The position numbers were made by a program, and so were the translations under genes. From assembly GCA_023228285.1 (NCBI GenBank), contig JALOBM010000050.1, forward strand, positions 1-15,512: DNA of 15,512 bases. Reading direction: 5' to 3'. The DNA comes from Candidatus Cloacimonadota bacterium (lineage in GTDB: Bacteria; Cloacimonadota; Cloacimonadia; Cloacimonadales; Cloacimonadaceae). Within the stretch, counting starts at the first letter, position 1; the number at the start of each line of letters is the position of its first letter. Below are positions 15,410 through 15,512 of the stretch, one piece after another. The notes under the pieces were generated by a model. That model made no database searches. It was given only the letters and a program-made list of their open reading frames with translations, and was not told the origin of the DNA.

Positions 15410-15512
15410 ATGGTTCGGATACCCAGAACGTTAACTAAGCGTAAGAATGCTCCACTGGTGTTGATTCATGAGCCAATTGATCGCCAGTTTAGGAGATATG
15501 AAGAGATCATCA
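15410..15512 (+). CDS. Possible 5' end of an unrecognised gene, cut by window edge
   Basis: From ATG 15410 a frame stays open for 34 codons to the window end, starting MVRIPRTLTKRKNAP and continuing LIHEPIDRQFRRYE. The mix of charged and hydrophobic residues looks protein-like, but the length is too short to judge and no clear Shine-Dalgarno site precedes the ATG. A second open frame begins at ATG 15468 and has AGGAG near its internal ATG 15498, with only 2 nt of spacing. I recognise neither product. Confidence 0.3.
   Translation, partial: MVRIPRTLTKRKNAPLVLIHEPIDRQFRRYEEII

Noticed and set aside
1..15512. CRISPR array, insertion sequence or prophage
   Set aside because: No regularly spaced direct repeats, no transposase, integrase or phage-like proteins are visible; the only tandem repeat is the tiny CCAGAA run.

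Overview
The window looks like chromosomal DNA from a Gram-negative-type, probably anaerobic bacterium of the FCB group. The best guess is Cloacimonadota (the 'Candidatus Cloacimonas' lineage). The reasons are a secreted clostripain-family protease with a C-terminal sorting-type domain (PNP, VYNLKGQR, GVYIVEY), an MBOAT protein ending in the Bacteroidetes-like PFIYFQF, a PpiD/SurA-type periplasmic folding protein, a butyrate kinase, and mixed use of Shine-Dalgarno sites. This placement is inference from protein style; no database search was run.

Left block (1-7640, minus strand). After a gene-free left edge with a terminator-like hairpin and a 78-bp imperfect palindrome, five genes are read right to left: transketolase, a divergent SGNH hydrolase, a canonical GDS-type SGNH hydrolase, an MBOAT O-acyltransferase, and mannose-6-phosphate isomerase (manA). 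The last four junctions are a 30-nt gap, a 4-nt TTGA overlap, a 1-nt TAGTG overlap and an 8-nt gap, so this is very likely one operon. MBOAT plus two SGNH proteins is the layout of an export-coupled system that O-acetylates a surface polysaccharide. ManA and transketolase would feed sugar-phosphate metabolism.

Centre (7800-11391). A minus-strand tRNA-Ala(GGC) with a downstream terminator is followed by two plus-strand genes: a membrane-anchored PpiC/SurA-type peptidyl-prolyl isomerase, and a phosphohexomutase of the GlmM/PMM-PGM family. The mutase ends in a stop codon that overlaps the stop of the convergent gene.

Right block (11388-15126, minus strand). From right to left this holds butyrate kinase with a hairpin terminator, the secreted clostripain-like protease, then a 163-bp intergenic region holding five DnaA-box-like 9-mers (three perfect TTATCCACA), then a SpoU/TrmH-family RNA 2'-O-methyltransferase. 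The DnaA-box cluster is the most striking non-coding signal and is a candidate replication origin or DnaA-titration/regulatory site.

Right edge (15127-15512). AT-rich DNA carries helically phased GATAA motifs and short CCAGAA tandem repeats. A possible plus-strand gene start at 15410 runs off the window.
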